Positions 26,765 to 34,398 of a stretch of 61,017 nt of DNA are shown here, piece by piece; the first letter of the stretch is position 1, and the number at the start of each line of letters is the position of its first letter. The notes beneath the pieces were generated by a model. That model was given only the letters and a program-made list of their open reading frames with translations, had not been told where the DNA came from and ran no database searches. Made by a program: the position numbers and the translations under genes. Source of the stretch: Bryobacterales bacterium (lineage in GTDB: Bacteria; Acidobacteriota; Terriglobia; Bryobacterales; Bryobacteraceae); contig SHUD01000008.1 of NCBI GenBank assembly GCA_009697505.1, forward strand, positions 1 to 61,017, read 5' to 3'.

Positions 26765-26809
26765 TGGTGAGCGCGCTAGGAATCGAACCTACAACCTACT
26801 GATGAAGAG
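26765..26809 (-). repeat. tRNA-Lys 3'-end fragment, copy A
   Basis: This 45-bp stretch matches the 3' end of the intact tRNA-Lys at 34219 (encoded CCA, 3' acceptor strand, T arm, variable loop, 3' half of the anticodon arm) with two mismatches and in the same orientation. The 5' half of the tRNA is absent, so it cannot fold. It marks the left edge of the accessory region and resembles an attachment-site remnant of an element that integrated into tRNA-Lys. Confidence 0.85.
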
Positions 26810-26967
26810 GCCCGTTCTGTCAGGCGAACGGAACGTCGCACCTGCGCCGGGCGAATCCGCGAAAGACGAGGTTATCGCCATTACAGGGCGCAGGAAGCTC
26901 GCATGAAAGCCATCATCCACATTCAACAGGACCCACCTTGGTAAACTCGTTTCAGGAGCTAGCCATC

Positions 26968-27204
26968 ATGAACGCGTTTGACCGAATCACCTTCGCTCAA
27001 AACATTATGGGCGGACGTGCTTGCGTCCGTGGAATGCGGATCACCGTGTCGCTTCTGGTGAACCTGATTGCCAACGGCATGACCACTTCCGAGATCCTGA
27101 AGGAATACCCAGACCTCGAAGCCGAAGACATCCAGCAAGCGCTCGCCTACGCAGCCGCCCTTGCGAACGACGAGTTCCACCCATTCGCTCCGGCTGCGGC
27201 ATGA
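26968..27204 (+). CDS. DUF433 antitoxin-like protein
   Basis: A 78-residue protein of the DUF433 (VapB-like) family: DRITFAQNIMGGRACVRGMRITVSLLVNLIANGMTTSEILKEYPDLEAEDIQQALAYAA. This is a winged-helix-like DNA-binding antitoxin usually paired with a PIN-like DUF5615 toxin, which follows here with an ATGA overlap. The ATG at 26968 has AGGAG 9 nt upstream; an earlier in-frame TTG has none. The toxin partner is frameshifted, so the antitoxin may be an orphan. Confidence 0.85.
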   Translation: MNAFDRITFAQNIMGGRACVRGMRITVSLLVNLIANGMTTSEILKEYPDLEAEDIQQALAYAAALANDEFHPFAPAAA

Positions 27205-27564
27205 AATTCCTGGCCGACATGGGCGTTCGATCACTACGGTCATCGCCCTTCGGCATCTCGGACACGACGTAGCGCATCTCGGGGAGCAGAGTCTGCTGCG
27301 AATGGAAGATCCCGAGATCGTCGCCAGGGCGCGAACCGAAGGCCGAATTGTTCTGACCTTCGATCTCGACTTTGGCGAGATCATGGCGCTCTCCGGTAAC
27401 GCGAGTCCCTCGGTGATTCTGTTTCGCCTGAGAAACCAAACGCCGCGTATCGTCACGCCCCGGCTCCTTCAGGTGATTCAAGAGTGCCAAGCTCAACTCG
27501 CGATGGCGCTTTTGTGACCGTTGAGGACCAGGGCTATCGCTTGCGGCGTTTGCCGATCGGCTAA
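27201..27564 (+). pseudogene. DUF5615 PIN-like toxin, two frameshifts
   Basis: The family's usual start MKFLADMG is read from ATG 27201, overlapping the antitoxin stop. Near 27228 the frame must change to continue as ITTVIALRHLGHDVAHLGEQ and LTFDLDFGEIMALSG (acidic catalytic residues of the PIN-like fold). Near 27507 it must change again to reach the family's C-terminus VTVEDQGYRLRRLPIG, ending at 27564. Uninterrupted, it would be about 120 residues, the normal length. As written, the longest piece lacks the first Asp and the C-terminus, so the toxin is probably dead. Confidence 0.8.
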
Positions 27565-27655
27565 GAAATAACGATACGCTGGTTCGGGTAATCGGCGTGG
27601 AACCGCTCATCCCAGTAAGCTCTTGTTGGGGGGCACCAGAACTGTTAGGTCTTTG

Positions 27656-27704
27656 AGTGGTGAGCGCGGTAGGAATCGTACCTACAACCTACTGATTAAG
27701 AGTC
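27656..27704 (-). repeat. tRNA-Lys 3'-end fragment, copy B
   Basis: Forty-nine bases match 34217-34265 (the CCA end and 3' half of tRNA-Lys plus two flanking bases) with one mismatch, in the same orientation. The anticodon 5' side and the D arm are missing. The one mismatch is in the T loop region, so this copy is younger or better preserved than copy A. It lies 6.6 kb from the intact tRNA and may be the distal att of an integrated element. Confidence 0.87.
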
Positions 27705-27730
27705 GCTCAAACTGATTAAGAGTCGCTCAA
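27691..27730. repeat. Perfect 20-bp tandem duplication
   Basis: actgattaagagtcgctcaa occurs twice head to tail (27691-27710 and 27711-27730). The first half of the unit is tRNA-Lys sequence (anticodon arm), so the duplication happened after, or at, the junction where the tRNA fragment ends. Confidence 0.95.
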
Positions 27731-27795
27731 ACCGCCGTGCTCACGATTGTTCGCCCTTGCCTAGGAGTGCGCCAAACGTTTTGCTCGCTCTGCAA

Positions 27796-27823
27796 GGTCT
27801 GGTCAGCACGGTCTGGTCAGCAC
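27796..27823. repeat. Perfect 14-bp tandem duplication
   Basis: ggtctggtcagcac occurs twice in a row (27796-27809, 27810-27823). It is unrelated in sequence to the nearby 20-bp and 8-bp duplications. Confidence 0.95.
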
Positions 27824-27957
27824 GTCTTGTGATGATTGATGGTTTTCGTCAATTGGGAAACAATGCAGGCACCTCGGCTTGGTGGCTTGGTGGCTGCGGC
27901 CTTGACTTCGACAGGATTCGGCGGTAGCTTGGCAGTGTCAGACTAGGGAGATTTCCA

Positions 27958-28998
27958 ATGAGAAATTGCATTCTTGTTTCCGTGAGTGCGCTGGTGCTCA
28001 CGATTGTACCCGCCTGGGGTCAGGCGCCGACGGCAAAACCCAAGGCAAAGCCCGCGGCTGCCGTCTCGAAAGGGTGGTCTCTACCCCGCACGCCCGACGG
28101 CCAACCCGACCTTCAGGGAGTCTGGACCAACAACACCGTTACCCCCTTGCAGCGCCCCAAGGAACTCGGGGGGAAAGAATTTTATTCGGAAGAGGAAATG
28201 GTGGAGGTGCAAAAGCAGCAACGGGAACGCCTGGCTCTGGATGACCAGGAGGGTGAACCGGCCGCGAATCATTCCGGCGTGGAAGGCGCCCCGGCGGAGA
28301 CTGTACATTACGATCACGCCCAGTATGGGTTGGACTGGCTCCAGTCCAAGATCTCCTGGAACCGGCGCACCTCGCTGATTGTGGGACCGGATGGAACCAT
28401 ACCGCCCTTGACCCCGGAAGCCCGCAAGAGACTGGCCGATCGCGCGGCTAAAGCAAAGGGACACGAATTTGACGGCCCGGAGAACCGGCCGCTGGGCGCG
28501 CGTTGTATCGCTCAGGCGCGCGTCGGACCGCCCCTGCTTCCCGCCCGCTACAACAGCAATCTGCAAATCGTGCAGGGTCCCGGATTCGTGGCCATTGAAG
28601 CCGAGCAGATCCACGACACGCGCATCATTCCCTTGGACGGACGTCCGCATATCGCCAAGAACATCCGCCAGTGGATGGGTGACTCTGTCGGCCGTTGGGA
28701 GGGGAATACGCTGGTGGTCGACACCACCAATTTCACGGATCAAACGCCTTTCCCCGGAGCCCAGAATTTGCACGTGGTCGAACGCTTCACGCGCGTCGAC
28801 GATGAGACGATCCGTTACCAATTCACGCTAGAAGATCCCGGGATGTGGACCAGACCATGGTCCGGAGAAATGCTCATCACCAAGATGACCGGCCAGATCT
28901 ACGAGTACGCCTGTAATGAAGCGAATTATGGGCTGGAGAACACCCTCCGCGGAGCTCGAGTAGGCGAGATGGAAGCCGCGAAAAAAGTAGCCAAATAG
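27958..28998 (+). CDS. Exported protein of an unnamed family, paralogue 1
   Basis: A 346-residue protein with a signal peptide (about 1-21, PAWGQ). I recognise the pattern as a widespread uncharacterised acidobacterial and proteobacterial family but know no function. Conserved blocks are PDGQPDLQGVWTNNTVTP, SWNRRTSLIVGPDGTIPPLTP, GPENRPLGARCI, YNSNLQIVQGPGFV, GRWEGNTLVVDTTNF and YACNEANYGLENTLRGARV. A close paralogue lies at 31799 and a shorter relative at 32854, on the other strand. GGGAG lies 8 nt before the ATG. It is within the putative integrated segment. Confidence 0.8.
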   Translation: MRNCILVSVSALVLTIVPAWGQAPTAKPKAKPAAAVSKGWSLPRTPDGQPDLQGVWTNNTVTPLQRPKELGGKEFYSEEEMVEVQKQQRERLALDDQEGEPAANHSGVEGAPAETVHYDHAQYGLDWLQSKISWNRRTSLIVGPDGTIPPLTPEARKRLADRAAKAKGHEFDGPENRPLGARCIAQARVGPPLLPARYNSNLQIVQGPGFVAIEAEQIHDTRIIPLDGRPHIAKNIRQWMGDSVGRWEGNTLVVDTTNFTDQTPFPGAQNLHVVERFTRVDDETIRYQFTLEDPGMWTRPWSGEMLITKMTGQIYEYACNEANYGLENTLRGARVGEMEAAKKVAK

Positions 28999-29217
28999 TA
29001 ACTGAAGCGGAATTTCCTCGAAGGCCCGCAATCCCTCTTGCTATGAGGATGCGCTTCGCTCCTGGAAGCATCAGCCCTGGATGACAGGCCACTCGGAAGT
29101 TTGTTTTGAAAAAAGTTAGCTTCCGGATCGCCGGCCATCCGGGAGCTATCGCGGTGTCCACTTCAAAAGCATTGAGTTGCTGGCCAAGTGCGAAAAGCCG
29201 GCGTTGACCGAACCCTG
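28999..29217. other. Intergenic stretch, no gene seen
   Basis: No frame resembles a protein I know. A short hairpin (CCGGAT...ATCCGG) lies near 29124-29143. The interval probably contains further debris of the transglutaminase gene that continues downstream. Confidence 0.4.
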
Positions 29218-29504
29218 CTCTACCGGGATCTGGATCAGGAAGCGGCCCAAGCCATTCTTCGGAGCGGCGCAACGTACTTAGGAGCGGAGGTGTCGCGCGC
29301 CTGGGTATCGGTGTTTGTCCCTGGCGCGGGCTGGTTCGACTTCGATCCGAAAAATGACTTGTGTCCCCGGGGGGGTCACGTCACACTGGTTGGGGCCGCA
29401 ACTATGGCGACGTAGTTCCGGTTAAGGGGATCACACTCAGCGGCGGGGAACAAACTGTGGAAGTGGCGGTACGCGTCGATCCGGTGGAAATACCGCCCAC
29501 GTGA
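29218..29504 (+). pseudogene. Transglutaminase-like protein remnant
   Basis: Only the C-terminal third is recognisable. In one frame: GATYLGAEVSRAWVSVFVPGAGWFDFDPKNDL, in which the family's catalytic His (SHAW) is Arg. After HVTL one base is missing; the next frame continues GWGRNYGDVVPVKGITLSGGEQ and ends VRVDPVEIPPT with TGA at 29502-29504. The N-terminal catalytic Cys part is absent. Such transglutaminases often sit near urea amidolyase genes, which fits the allophanate hydrolase remnant that converges on it. Confidence 0.78.
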
Positions 29505-31242
29505 CTCGCCAAAAACGCTTTCCAACCTCCAAAGCTGGAAATATCGCACGCAGAAGCGACCGCGGCCGACTCGCAGAGAAAGCCCTTCACAACTTCGCCA
29601 CCGTCCAGCGTCAATGACCCAAGGCCCAGCGGCGGCGGGATGAGATCGACGAATTCTCCAAATCGTTTGAGTGGCATTTGCCATAACTCGACTTCGATGG
29701 ACACGCCGTTTTCCGCCACACGGACCAGCCCTGGCTTCGGCGGCATGGAGCCGGGTAACTCGTATAGCCGGTAAACCGGAGCGGTCTTGCAAGCGCGGAC
29801 AAATACGGCATCGTGCTCGAGCAATTGTGTTGGCTCAGCGGTAAGCCTCGCAGGTGCGCGCCGACGACAGCGACGATCGTTTGACCGTCCGCCAGTATGC
29901 TGCGCGACGGGATGACTTCTTGGGTCGCGCCCAGGCGGAGCCCTGAAAGACGGTGCAGGCGGTCTCCCCATCGGAGCAATGAATCGTCGCTACCGCCGGG
30001 GCCGATCAGCGTTACGCCAAAGGGAAGGCCTTGCGTCGTGAACTCCGACGGAACGGATACTCCGGCGTAACCCAGCAAGTTGACGAAATTGGTGTAGTAG
30101 CCGAGATTGCTGTTCTTGACGATGGGGTCGGCCTCGACTTCAGCCACCGTGTATGTAGTGGCTACCGTGGGGAGCAGCAAGGTGTCGATCTGCTCCCACA
30201 TCGGCGTGATGACTTGCTTAAGCTCCGCCAAACGATACAAGCCTTCGAACGCTTGTACGGCCGAGTACTTCGCACCGCCCTCGATGATCGAGCGCGTGAC
30301 GGGCAGCATGTCTCCCGGATGCCGGGCGAGGAAATCCTTTAGCGCCGCCGTGCGCTCGGCAATCCACGGGCCTTCGTACAGTAACCGCCCAACTTCCCGG
30401 AGCGGTGCGATATCCACCGTGACTGGAGTCCCGCCCAGTTCCGCGAGATTCTCTATCGCAGCCTGAAACAATCCAGGCGTCTCCGGATCTCCGAAGAATT
30501 CGAGAGTGTCCGGCGCGGGTACGCCGAAGCGGAACGTTCTTGCCGGCACGGCCAGTGCCGCTTGGGTCAATGTTCTTGCAACCAGCGCCGCGTCTCCACA
30601 CGTGAGGGCAAAGACTGACACGCAATCGAGACTGCGGCAGGCCGGGACCACGCCTTCGGTACTCACCGCGCCTGATGTTGGCTTCCACCCGACAATGTTA
30701 TTTAGCGCCGCCGGAACGCGTCCCGAGCCGGCCGTATCCGTGCCGAGAGCAAAGCTGACCAGTCCTGAAGCCACTGCGACGGCGGAGCCGGAACTGGAGC
30801 CGCCTGGGATATAACGCGAATCAAACGGATTTCGGGGCACTCCGTAGGGCGAACGGACGCCGGCCAGACCCGTCGCAAATTGATCGAGATTGGTCTTGCC
30901 AATGAACATCGCACCGGCGTCCAGAAGGGTTTGAACCGCCTTCGCCGACCGCATGGCCGTGTACGCAAACGCCGGACAACCCGCAGTGGTGACGAAGCCC
31001 TCGACATCGATGTTGTCTTTGACCGCGAACGGGATGGCGTAGAGCGGCAAGTAAGGATCTGCCGCCTCCAGCTCTTCCGCTCGTCGCAATGCTTCCGTGA
31101 GCGGCGTCCGGCAGATCCAGACGTGATCCTCGCCGGCTGCCGCGATCCGTTCATAGATTGCCTCAATCACAGTTCGCGGGCGCAATTGCTTCGCGCGATA
31201 GAGCGAGAGCAATGCTGCCACCCGGAGCGACAAATGACTCAT
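29402..31242 (-). pseudogene. Allophanate hydrolase (AtzF/DUR1-like), frameshifted
   Basis: The N-terminal amidase domain is intact from ATG 31242: catalytic Lys in YAIPFAVKDNIDVEG, the Ser-rich motif PGGSSSGSAVAVASG with the nucleophile Ser in GTDTAGSGRVPAA. After GAHLRGLPL (about 29843) the frame shifts; the C-terminal domain continues in another frame as VFVRACKTAPVYRLYELPGSMPPKPGLVRVA and ISSFGGWKAFLAS. Its natural stop is gone: the frame runs on through antisense of the transglutaminase remnant to 29402. It would hydrolyse allophanate to ammonium and CO2, but no urea carboxylase gene is present. The amidase part could still be translated alone. Confidence 0.82.
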
Positions 31243-31365
31243 GCAACACTCGTGGCAGGGCGCGGCGGCACTCTCCGTAAAGGAAAGTAACCGCCGCCGC
31301 ACGCCGTTTTGCCCGCTGTTACTGAGAATGCGGCTCCGCGAGAGCAATCCGGCTGGGGAGGGAAC

Positions 31366-31767
31366 TTACTTCTTGTCGATGCCCGACTGCAAACCGAGGA
31401 ACAACCTCCTGCCGTCGGCAAAAGTGACGTTCTTGCCCACGCCCTTTGTGGATCCGTCCTTAGCCTGGTAGCCCTCGACCACGATCTCGGCGCCTGGCGG
31501 CAGAGATTCCTTCGTGAAGCCCAGCCGGTACAGGTTGTTGGGGCTGCCGCCTTCAATCATCCAGGTGACCGCCTTACCGTCGTCGCCTTTCACCTCCATG
31601 TGGATCCAGGAGTGCGGATTCGTCACTTCCCACTTGACCACGGTTCCCTTCAGCTTCAGGGGCTTATTGGCGTCGAATTCCGCCGCAAACGCGTGATGCC
31701 CCCACACCGGTACCGCGGCCGCCAGCAGGCCCAATCCCGCAATCATGACCAATAGTCTTGTTTTCAT
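31366..31767 (-). CDS. DUF6152 family secreted protein
   Basis: A 133-residue exported protein with a signal peptide (about 1-23, ending WGHHA). The family pattern is clear: HHAFAAEFDANKPLKLKGTVVKWEVTNPHSWIHMEV and a C-terminal GKNVTFADGRRLF. The ATG at 31767 has AAGGGG 8 nt upstream; the longer frame above it is shadow. DUF6152 proteins commonly sit beside genes of the family at 31799, as here (31 nt), so the two probably work together, although the role is unknown. Confidence 0.85.
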   Translation of the reverse strand: MKTRLLVMIAGLGLLAAAVPVWGHHAFAAEFDANKPLKLKGTVVKWEVTNPHSWIHMEVKGDDGKAVTWMIEGGSPNNLYRLGFTKESLPPGAEIVVEGYQAKDGSTKGVGKNVTFADGRRLFLGLQSGIDKK

Positions 31768-31798
31768 CGGTTGCCCCTTTCGGTAAAATCTAATCCTT

Positions 31799-32821
31799 CT
31801 ACTTGGCCACCTTCTTGGCGGCTTCCGCTTCTGCCACGCGAGCTCCACGAAGCGTGTTCTCCAACCCGTAATTCGCCTCGTGGCACGCGTACTCATATAA
31901 CTGACCGTCAATCTTGGTAATGGGAAGTTCACCGGACCACGCCTTGGTCCACATTCCCGGATCTTCCACCGTGAACTGGTACAGGATTGTGTCCGCATCC
32001 ACGCGCGTCAGGCGCTCGACCACGTGCACGTTCTGGGCACCTTCAAACGGGATCCGGTCGGTAAAATTAGTGGTGTCGATCACCAGCGTGTTGCCTTCCC
32101 AATGGCCGACGGAGTCTCCCATCCACTGACGAACGCCGGAGGGAATATGCGGGCGCCCGTCGGTGGGGATGATCCGGGCGTCGTGGATCATTTCGGCTTC
32201 CAGGGCCACATATCCGGCGCCCTGGACGATCTGCAAATTACTGTTATACGCCGTGGGAAGCAGGGGAGGTCCCACGCCCGCGCGAGCGATACAGCGGGCG
32301 CCCAACGGCCGGTCCTCGGGGCCGTCGAACTCGTGACCCTTGGCCCTGGCGCGGCGTGTCGCGATTCTGTCGCGAGCCGGCGGCGTCAGCGGAGGAATGG
32401 TCCCTTCCGGCCCCGTTATGATCGACGTGCGGCGGTTCCACGCCATCTTGGCCTGGCCCCGGTCCAGCCCGAACTGACTGAAATCGTAATGTACGTCCTC
32501 GGCAGTTCCGGGCTCGGTGGGGCGGCCATCTTCGAGATTCTTATCCAAACGTTCCTGCTCGCGCTTGATATTAGCGGCCAGTTCCGCTTCCGTATAGAAT
32601 TCTTTCGCCCCCAGTCCTTTGGGCCTCGCCATGGGCGTAACGGTGTTGTTGGTCCATACGCCCTGCAGGTCGGGGTGACCGTCGGGCGTGAGCGGGAGCT
32701 TCCACGCCTTCCCCGCTCCGGCCTTGCCGGCTGGCGATGCGGCCTGTCCGAAAACGAGGGCCTGGGTAACCGCGATCACGACCAGGAGGGCGGCCGTTAA
32801 AGCAAGAGAACGTTGGATCAT
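31799..32821 (-). CDS. Exported protein of an unnamed family, paralogue 2
   Basis: A 340-residue signal-peptide protein sharing nearly every conserved block with the 27958 gene: PDGHPDLQGVWTNNTVTP, AWNRRTSIITGPEGTIPPLTP, GPEDRPLGARCI, YNSNLQIVQGAGYV, GHWEGNTLVIDTTNF, NANYGLENTLRGARV-like and KKVAK at the end. The paralogue is on the opposite strand 3 kb away. The gene is the second of three in a minus-strand cluster. No cofactor or catalytic motif is evident; conserved Arg, Trp and a single Cys (GARCI) stand out. Confidence 0.82.
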   Translation of the reverse strand: MIQRSLALTAALLVVIAVTQALVFGQAASPAGKAGAGKAWKLPLTPDGHPDLQGVWTNNTVTPMARPKGLGAKEFYTEAELAANIKREQERLDKNLEDGRPTEPGTAEDVHYDFSQFGLDRGQAKMAWNRRTSIITGPEGTIPPLTPPARDRIATRRARAKGHEFDGPEDRPLGARCIARAGVGPPLLPTAYNSNLQIVQGAGYVALEAEMIHDARIIPTDGRPHIPSGVRQWMGDSVGHWEGNTLVIDTTNFTDRIPFEGAQNVHVVERLTRVDADTILYQFTVEDPGMWTKAWSGELPITKIDGQLYEYACHEANYGLENTLRGARVAEAEAAKKVAK

Positions 32822-32853
32822 GGAGAGCCTCCTTCTTGAGCTTAACTGAGCGA

Positions 32854-33669
32854 CTAGTTACCGGTCTTCTTTCGCAGAGGTCCATACAACACCTCCTCTG
32901 CGAATTCAGGGCACTTGTATTCGAGGAGCCGCATGTTTTTCTCCACACGGCGATACAGCGGCATGCTGATCTTCCAGGGCCGCGAAAATACTTTCGCATC
33001 CTCAATCGTGGCTTCGTAGTTCAGAGTGTCGGCACTACGAGCCGTGTAGCGCTCCACCACATGTAAGGCGTCGCTATGGAAGTTGCCGGCATGATCGAAC
33101 CAAGTGTCTCCATTCTGGCTGGTGACGTCGACCACCAGGGTCTCGCCCTCCCAGCGGCCGTTGGACCACCCCATCCAACTATCAGCGGGAGCTTTGGTGG
33201 GGGCTCCCATATTGATGACGCGCACCGCGCCCGCGTAGCTGTACGACAGCAAAATGTTCTGCGGCGATTGAACGATTTGAAATGGATAGGGAAGATAGGT
33301 GGCGCGAGGGATTCCGGGCAGATAACACTTGACTTCCGGGTCGAGCTTCATCCAGTTGGCCTGATTCTCTTTCTTCTTGGCGGCTGCGGCCGGCAGGTAG
33401 GGGATCTCATCGCCCTCCACCACGCCCAGTCCTGGCGGTATTGCAAAGGCCGCTCCGAGTAACGGCACCGGTCCATGGGCGGCCGCGTGACCTTGGACGT
33501 CCCAATTAGCCGTATTGAGAGCCTGCCAGATCCCGTTCAAATTGGGCTTGCCATCCGCTGTCCGGGGAGCGCGGTAAGGAGTCTGGCCAACGGCCGGCAC
33601 CGAGCCCAGTGCGACAAGGCCTAACAGCGCTACCGCTGTGATGATCAAATCTCGACGACAGTTTGACAT
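32854..33669 (-). CDS. Shorter exported relative of the same unnamed family
   Basis: A 271-residue protein with a signal peptide (about 1-29). It shares the skeleton of its neighbours: APRTADGKPNLNGIWQALNT near the N-terminus, CYLPGIPRATYLPYPFQIVQ in the middle, GRWEGETLVVDVTSQNG, and HVVERYTARSADTLNYEATIEDAKVFSRPW. These blocks match the WEGNTLVVDTTNF and VERFTRVDDETIRYQFTLEDPGMWTRPW blocks of the longer paralogues. First gene of the cluster, behind a good sigma-70-type promoter. Function unknown. Confidence 0.8.
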   Translation of the reverse strand: MSNCRRDLIITAVALLGLVALGSVPAVGQTPYRAPRTADGKPNLNGIWQALNTANWDVQGHAAAHGPVPLLGAAFAIPPGLGVVEGDEIPYLPAAAAKKKENQANWMKLDPEVKCYLPGIPRATYLPYPFQIVQSPQNILLSYSYAGAVRVINMGAPTKAPADSWMGWSNGRWEGETLVVDVTSQNGDTWFDHAGNFHSDALHVVERYTARSADTLNYEATIEDAKVFSRPWKISMPLYRRVEKNMRLLEYKCPEFAEEVLYGPLRKKTGN

Positions 33670-33702
33670 ATGCTATTTGGCTCCTAACACAACACGCCCT
33701 TG

Positions 33703-33731
33703 ATCGTATATGGGCGTCGCTGCTGTGTCAA
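33703..33731 (-). promoter_or_regulatory. Sigma-70-type promoter for the 33669-31366 cluster
   Basis: On the minus strand a perfect TTGACA (plus 33726-33731) is followed after 17 bp by TACGAT (plus 33703-33708), about 34 bp before the ATG at 33669, with TAGGAG as ribosome site. Confidence 0.6.
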
Positions 33732-33737
33732 CCGAGT

Positions 33738-33780
33738 AGACTGGGAGTGGACTGGGAGTGGACTGGGTGGACTGGGTGGT
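33738..33780. repeat. Short tandem repeat array
   Basis: gactgggagtg occurs twice, followed directly by gactgggtg twice, in 43 bp. It lies just upstream of the promoter of the minus-strand cluster and may be a site of slippage. Confidence 0.9.
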
Positions 33781-33937
33781 GGTGACACCAACTCTATCGG
33801 TCGTATTTGCCAGTCCAGCGTCCGCGGCGATCTGTGGCAATCGCATTCAACGAGTCGGGAACCTATCCGGTATGCGTGCGGGCCTTCCCGATCAAGCCGA
33901 GGGTTTGGTCGGAGAAGCCGCTCACAGCCGGATTGCT

Positions 33938-34113
33938 CCTCGCGGCCGCTGCTCTTCACAAAGTCAAAGCAGCACTTTCTAACGGTTCAATACTCGGACG
34001 TCGGCGCCGGGAAACACGCCGTCTTCAAGCTGGACAAGGGAAACTTTAGGGAGATTCTCGCGGCGATGGAAGCGACAACCGGGAAAAAGGTTGAGCGCTC
34101 AGAAGAGAAGTAG
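33938..34113 (+). pseudogene. C-terminal fragment of an uncharacterised protein
   Basis: Only the end of a protein is recognisable: LFTKSKQHFLTVQYSD, AVFKLDKGNFREILAAM and EATTGKKVERSEEK, stopping at 34113. The style (small PH-like beta fold with AVFxLxK) recalls the C-terminus of secreted acidobacterial proteins of unknown function. Upstream no frame provides the rest. Together with the other remnants it shows that this stretch next to the tRNA is eroding. Confidence 0.5.
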
Positions 34114-34186
34114 ATCCCCACGAAAGAACAATCAACCGACGCTACAGGGGCGGGACATAGTACCACCCGCAGTACCACCAGGGGGG

Positions 34187-34216
34187 AAGGACTTTCTTAC
34201 TAAGTCCTTTATTTTT
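34187..34216 (+). terminator. Intrinsic terminator, plus direction, beside tRNA-Lys
   Basis: AAGGACTT (34187-34194) pairs with AAGTCCTT (34202-34209); TTATTTTT follows. It works in the plus direction, ending transcription that would otherwise run antisense into the tRNA. On the minus strand the stem is followed by C residues, not U, so it would not end the tRNA transcript well. Confidence 0.7.
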
Positions 34217-34218
34217 AG

Positions 34219-34294
<76 letters not shown>

Positions 34295-34398
34295 TTTTCG
34301 GGGATGAAATGCATTTGGCGGGGGAGAGCCAACGGCTAACTTCGCTATTGTAGCCTTACCGGGCCGTGCAAAACAAGCGCGAAATTCGCGGCTGATTT

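Larger units (their letters stand above)
27565..27957. other. Non-coding interval with tRNA fragment and tandem duplications
   Basis: No gene is supported here. The interval holds the second tRNA-Lys fragment and three unrelated short tandem duplications (listed separately where long enough), including cttggtgg repeated at 27878-27893. The final 20 bases carry the GGGAG ribosome site of the gene at 27958. A TTGACT at 27902 with a weak -10 at 27925 could be its promoter. Confidence 0.6.

Noticed and set aside
26765-26809. Functional tRNA gene at the first fragment
   Set aside because: The 5' half is missing, so no cloverleaf can form; it is only a 3'-end copy.
26897-26942. Thirteen-codon frame MKAIIHIQQDPPW before the DUF433 gene
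   Set aside because: It might be the 5' end of a HicB-like gene, but it is too short to support.
27691-27823. Possible CRISPR array
   Set aside because: The repeats are adjacent duplications of different units with no spacers and no cas genes.
34187-34216. Terminator of the tRNA-Lys transcript
   Set aside because: The T-run is on the plus-strand side; in the tRNA direction the stem is followed by C residues.
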